A stretch of 7,056 nt of DNA from Chloroflexota bacterium (GTDB taxonomy: Bacteria; Chloroflexota; Dormibacteria; CF-121). Below the pieces are notes generated by a model, which was not told the origin of the DNA, did no database searches, and was given only the letters and a program-made list of their open reading frames with translations. Position 1 is the first letter of the stretch; every line of letters begins with the position of its first letter. Of the stretch, positions 4,757 to 7,056 are shown in pieces. Both the position numbers and the translations under genes were made by a program. Where the stretch lies: the NCBI GenBank assembly GCA_005889395.1, contig VBFX01000158.1, forward strand, positions 1 through 7,056, written 5' to 3'.

Positions 4757-6297
4757 AGCGTGCAGCCGGGGCCGCAGGTCGTGACGGCAGCTACGAATGT
4801 GAGTCCGGGGGCATGAACGTCGAACTGGCCGAGGCTGGATTGCGGGACGAAGATCAGCTCCACGCGTTCGCGTCCTGTCGCCCGCATCTGATCACCAAAC
4901 ATGAATTGATACTCGGGCCGAACGGATACCGGCCAGCCGTGCTTGACGAGTTGCAGCGAAACGCCCGCCGCCGGCGGCCAGGCATCGAGGGCGACGATCG
5001 TCACCAACACGGGCTGCCGCGGCTGGCTCGCGAGCGACGCCTCGACCAGCGCCGCCGCCGTCCGTGTTCCCGGATCGTCCTCCAGCGCCGGAGAGGGGAG
5101 CCGCAGGAATCCGATGGTCTGGACGGCGGTCAGCACCACGAGTGCCGCAACGGTGCCCGCGGCCAGGGCCCTGGCGCGCATCGACGAGGATGCCCTGACC
5201 AACCAGCGCGCCGGCGCGATCTTGATCAGGAGCGCCGCCCACCCCACGATCAGCACCAGCGGCAGCGTCGTCGTCCAGAGCAGGAAATAGGATGACAGCT
5301 CGCCGATGGCGCGGCTGATGGACCAGACGAGGCCGATGGTCACGACGAAGAGGATGGCCCCCAGGGATTGCGCGAATCGATCACGAGCGATCGTGCCCGC
5401 GGCGGCCAGCGCGGCAGTCAACGCCAGGAATGCGACCACCGGAATCAGTCGTGCGAGCGTGAGCACCGAGTAGTCGGATTCCGCCCCCGGAGGCGGATGA
5501 CCGAACGGGAAGACGGCGAGTTGCCGTCCGAGGGCGGCGACGCCCTCGTGAAGGTGATGATGCGGTAGGTTCGCCAAGAAGAAGAAGCGGGCCAGCTTGG
5601 TGAGGTTGCCCGGGTGCCCGGTCAGCTCATCGATCACAACCGGGACCCACATCGCGATCAGCGTCGCCAGCCCCAGTGCGAGCAGCACGCGCGTCAGACG
5701 CCCGTTGATATCCGAGAAGACTGGTGTTCGCGCCGGCCAGCGATGTCCCACCAGGCGAATCACCGTCATCACCCCAAGCGCGATTGCGATGGTGGGCACC
5801 GTTCCCACGTGCAGCTGCGCCTCGTAGGAGCCCACGAGGAGCGCCCCGCTGATAGCCAGCGTCGAGCCGGCCGCGCCAAATGCGGCGAGCAGCAGGAACA
5901 GGATGATCGGAAGGATGGTTTCGTACGGCGGCCAGGTGCTGCGGAAGGTGGGCAAGCCCAGCGTGAAGACGAACCAGAGCAGCACGAGGGCCGTGATCGC
6001 GGCGAGGGCTGGCCCTCGGATGCGCCAGGCGGCAATCACGATTAAGCACAAAGCCAGGGCGTGCAGCGCCAGCGCCGCGACGAAGAACGCCCAACTGTGC
6101 TGGCCCAGTGGTGCGTAGACGAAGTCGAGGGCGTAGAACCAGGCGGGACCGAGGTGACTCCACCCGAATCGGGAGTAGTTGCCGACGAGCTGCGCCAAGT
6201 GCGTCGATCGCATCAGCGCGATCTCATCGACCGCGAAGTCGCCGTCCGCGACAACATCAGGGCGCTGGAATGCCAGGACGCCCGCCGCAACCAGCAT
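4720..6297 (-). CDS. Large polytopic membrane protein, GT-C glycosyltransferase-like
   Basis: The 525-residue product has about ten to twelve hydrophobic segments followed by a soluble C-terminal region of about 110 residues. The first loop carries A-D-G-D-F-A-V-D-E-I (Asp20, Asp24, Glu25) and then N-Y-S-R-F-G-W-S-H-L-G-P-A-W-F-Y (40-55). An acidic pair followed by Y-S-R-F-G-W-x-H-x-G-P recurs in uncharacterised membrane proteins related to GT39/PMT-type glycosyltransferases, where the acidic residues are catalytic. Transfer of a lipid-linked sugar is therefore likely, but the substrate is unknown. The C-terminal part has a C-G-P-G-C pair, possibly a disulfide outside the membrane. ATG 6297 is the first standard start, but the open frame continues upstream to about 6390 and would add the front half of a membrane helix. 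A strong GGAGGAGG lies at 6379-6372, so the true N terminus may be longer. It lies just downstream of moaA. Confidence 0.75.
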   Translation of the reverse strand: MLVAAGVLAFQRPDVVADGDFAVDEIALMRSTHLAQLVGNYSRFGWSHLGPAWFYALDFVYAPLGQHSWAFFVAALALHALALCLIVIAAWRIRGPALAAITALVLLWFVFTLGLPTFRSTWPPYETILPIILFLLLAAFGAAGSTLAISGALLVGSYEAQLHVGTVPTIAIALGVMTVIRLVGHRWPARTPVFSDINGRLTRVLLALGLATLIAMWVPVVIDELTGHPGNLTKLARFFFLANLPHHHLHEGVAALGRQLAVFPFGHPPPGAESDYSVLTLARLIPVVAFLALTAALAAAGTIARDRFAQSLGAILFVVTIGLVWSISRAIGELSSYFLLWTTTLPLVLIVGWAALLIKIAPARWLVRASSSMRARALAAGTVAALVVLTAVQTIGFLRLPSPALEDDPGTRTAAALVEASLASQPRQPVLVTIVALDAWPPAAGVSLQLVKHGWPVSVRPEYQFMFGDQMRATGRERVELIFVPQSSLGQFDVHAPGLTFVAAVTTCGPGCTLYIFTRTPAAVP

Positions 6298-6371
6298 CGG
6301 GAGCCCGGCGGCAACGGCGGCGAGCCCGCCAAGGGCGGCCGGCCACGCGATCAGGCGACGCGCGACGGGGG

Positions 6372-6379
6372 CCTCCTCC
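6372..6379 (-). promoter_or_regulatory. Strong Shine-Dalgarno without a standard start codon near it
   Basis: GGAGGAGG begins 7 bases after the moaA stop codon on the minus strand. Five bases further on, in frame with the downstream membrane protein, stands GTC (6366-6364), not GTG. The next ATG in frame is at 6297, 74 bases away. It is probably the ribosome binding site of the membrane protein gene, with either a non-standard start or a mutated one. Confidence 0.5.
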
Positions 6380-6385
6380 GAAGGG

Positions 6386-7056
6386 CTAACCGCCGATCTG
6401 GCTCATCGTCTTGGAGGGCCGCACGAAATCGGCCTGGCCGATCTTGTGGCCTTCTTCCTTCTGCCAGACCGCCGCCGCGATGAAGTCGCGGATTTGCGTG
6501 TCCGATGCGCCACCGCGAAGCAGCGCCTTGACGTCATGCTCCTGGATGGAGAACAAGCAGGTCCGCAAGTGACCCTCGGAGGTCAGCCGGATGCGGTTGC
6601 AAACCTTGCAGAAGGCGTCGCTGACCGAGGGGATGACCCCGATTCCACCCTGGCTCCCGTCGCGAAACCGGAATCGCGTGGCGGGGGCAGGACGCTGATC
6701 GGGCACCGGCTCGAGCGGAAACTCGCGGTCGATCGCCTCGATGATGTCGCGGCTGGCGACGACGCTGTCCATGGACCAGATGCCGTCGGCATCGAGTGGC
6801 ATGAACTCGATGAAGCGGACCTCATAGCCCTCGCGACGGGCGAGGCCGGCGAAGTCGACGATCTCGTCGTCGTTGCGGCCGCGCATCACGACCATGTTGA
6901 GCTTGATGGGGCTGAAGCCGGCCACGCGGGCGGCGGTCAGGCCACGGAGCACACGATCGAGCGCATCGCGGCGGGCGAGATCCTTGAAGCGGTCCGAGTG
7001 CAGCGTGTCCAGGCTGACGTTGAGCCGCTTGAGCCCGGCGGCCTTGAGGGCCTGCG
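6386..7056 (-). CDS. moaA: GTP 3',8-cyclase MoaA, C-terminal two thirds
   Basis: The 5' part is cut off by the right edge; 222 residues and the TAG stop are present. MoaA is a radical SAM enzyme that, with MoaC, converts GTP to cyclic pyranopterin monophosphate in molybdenum cofactor synthesis. Visible are G-L-K-R-L-N-V-S-L-D-T-L at the edge, then P-I-K-L-N-M-V-V-M-R-G-R-N-D-D-E-I, and R-F-I-E-F-M-P-L-D. The C-terminal [4Fe-4S] ligands follow as C-K-V-C plus a third Cys 13 residues on (about 6610-6557), inside S-D-A-F-C-K-V-C-N-R-I-R-L-T-S-E-G-H-L-R-T-C-L-F. The end G-H-K-I, F-V-R-P-S-K-T-M-S-Q-I-G-G keeps the terminal Gly-Gly needed for activity in this family. The N-terminal CxxxCxxC cluster lies outside the window. 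A GTG at 6952 is internal, not a start. Confidence 0.95.
   Translation of the reverse strand, partial: QALKAAGLKRLNVSLDTLHSDRFKDLARRDALDRVLRGLTAARVAGFSPIKLNMVVMRGRNDDEIVDFAGLARREGYEVRFIEFMPLDADGIWSMDSVVASRDIIEAIDREFPLEPVPDQRPAPATRFRFRDGSQGGIGVIPSVSDAFCKVCNRIRLTSEGHLRTCLFSIQEHDVKALLRGGASDTQIRDFIAAAVWQKEEGHKIGQADFVRPSKTMSQIGG

Noticed and set aside
5614..6045. Plus-strand open frame of 143 codons opposite the 525-residue membrane protein
   Set aside because: Its composition (many Arg, Gln, Glu, Gly) is the typical antisense shadow of hydrophobic GC-rich coding sequence; no start signal or family pattern was seen.
6950..6952. GTG as the start of moaA
   Set aside because: The MoaA frame continues upstream to the window edge with conserved N-V-S-L-D-T-L sequence, so this valine is internal.
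1..7056. CRISPR array, tRNA or rRNA genes
   Set aside because: No regularly spaced direct repeats, and no tRNA- or rRNA-like sequence was recognised by eye on either strand.

Overview
The window is a GC-rich, gene-dense piece of a bacterial chromosome. It carries core genes (murJ, rpsT, holA, moaA), a pterin carbinolamine dehydratase, an RpiB-family protein, two multi-pass membrane proteins of glycosyltransferase type and one solitary TnpB element. No gene fixes the taxonomy. GC-rich coding, apparently leaderless starts and the RpiB-like protein variant would fit a Chloroflexota, Dormibacterota or Actinomycetota-like lineage, but this is a weak inference.

Almost everything is on the minus strand. 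Reading that strand from the right edge: the 3' two thirds of moaA (7056-6386), then a 525-residue membrane protein (6297-4720). A plus-strand membrane mannosyltransferase-like gene (3572-4756) lies tail to tail with it and overlaps it by 37 bases. Divergent from that gene, and sharing a CATG with it at the start codons, is a compact three-gene minus-strand operon: RpiB-family isomerase (3573-3112), pterin-4a-carbinolamine dehydratase (3112-2774) and holA (2777-1791). These are joined by 1-base and 4-base overlaps. Next comes a solo tnpB (about 1704-664) wedged between holA and rpsT, followed by rpsT (611-249) and the first 50 codons of murJ (150-1).

The core genes serve replication (holA), translation (rpsT), cell-wall lipid II export (murJ) and molybdenum cofactor synthesis (moaA). 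The two membrane proteins probably act on lipid-linked sugars at the cell envelope. The TnpB element is the only clear mobile DNA. It appears to have lost about 30 residues in frame from its N-terminal half while keeping the RuvC and zinc-finger residues. Its putative right-end hairpin lies three bases past the tnpB stop, so the matching guide of any omega RNA would fall on the rpsT promoter.

Other points of interest are -10-like hexamers 8-11 bases upstream of the murJ, rpsT and rpiB-like starts, suggesting leaderless or nearly leaderless mRNAs; two copies of a GC-rich palindromic repeat, one of which supplies the end of one gene and the ribosome binding site of the next; and an RpiB-family protein lacking the usual active-site histidine. 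No intergenic stretch exceeds about 100 bases, and no tRNA, rRNA or CRISPR array was seen.
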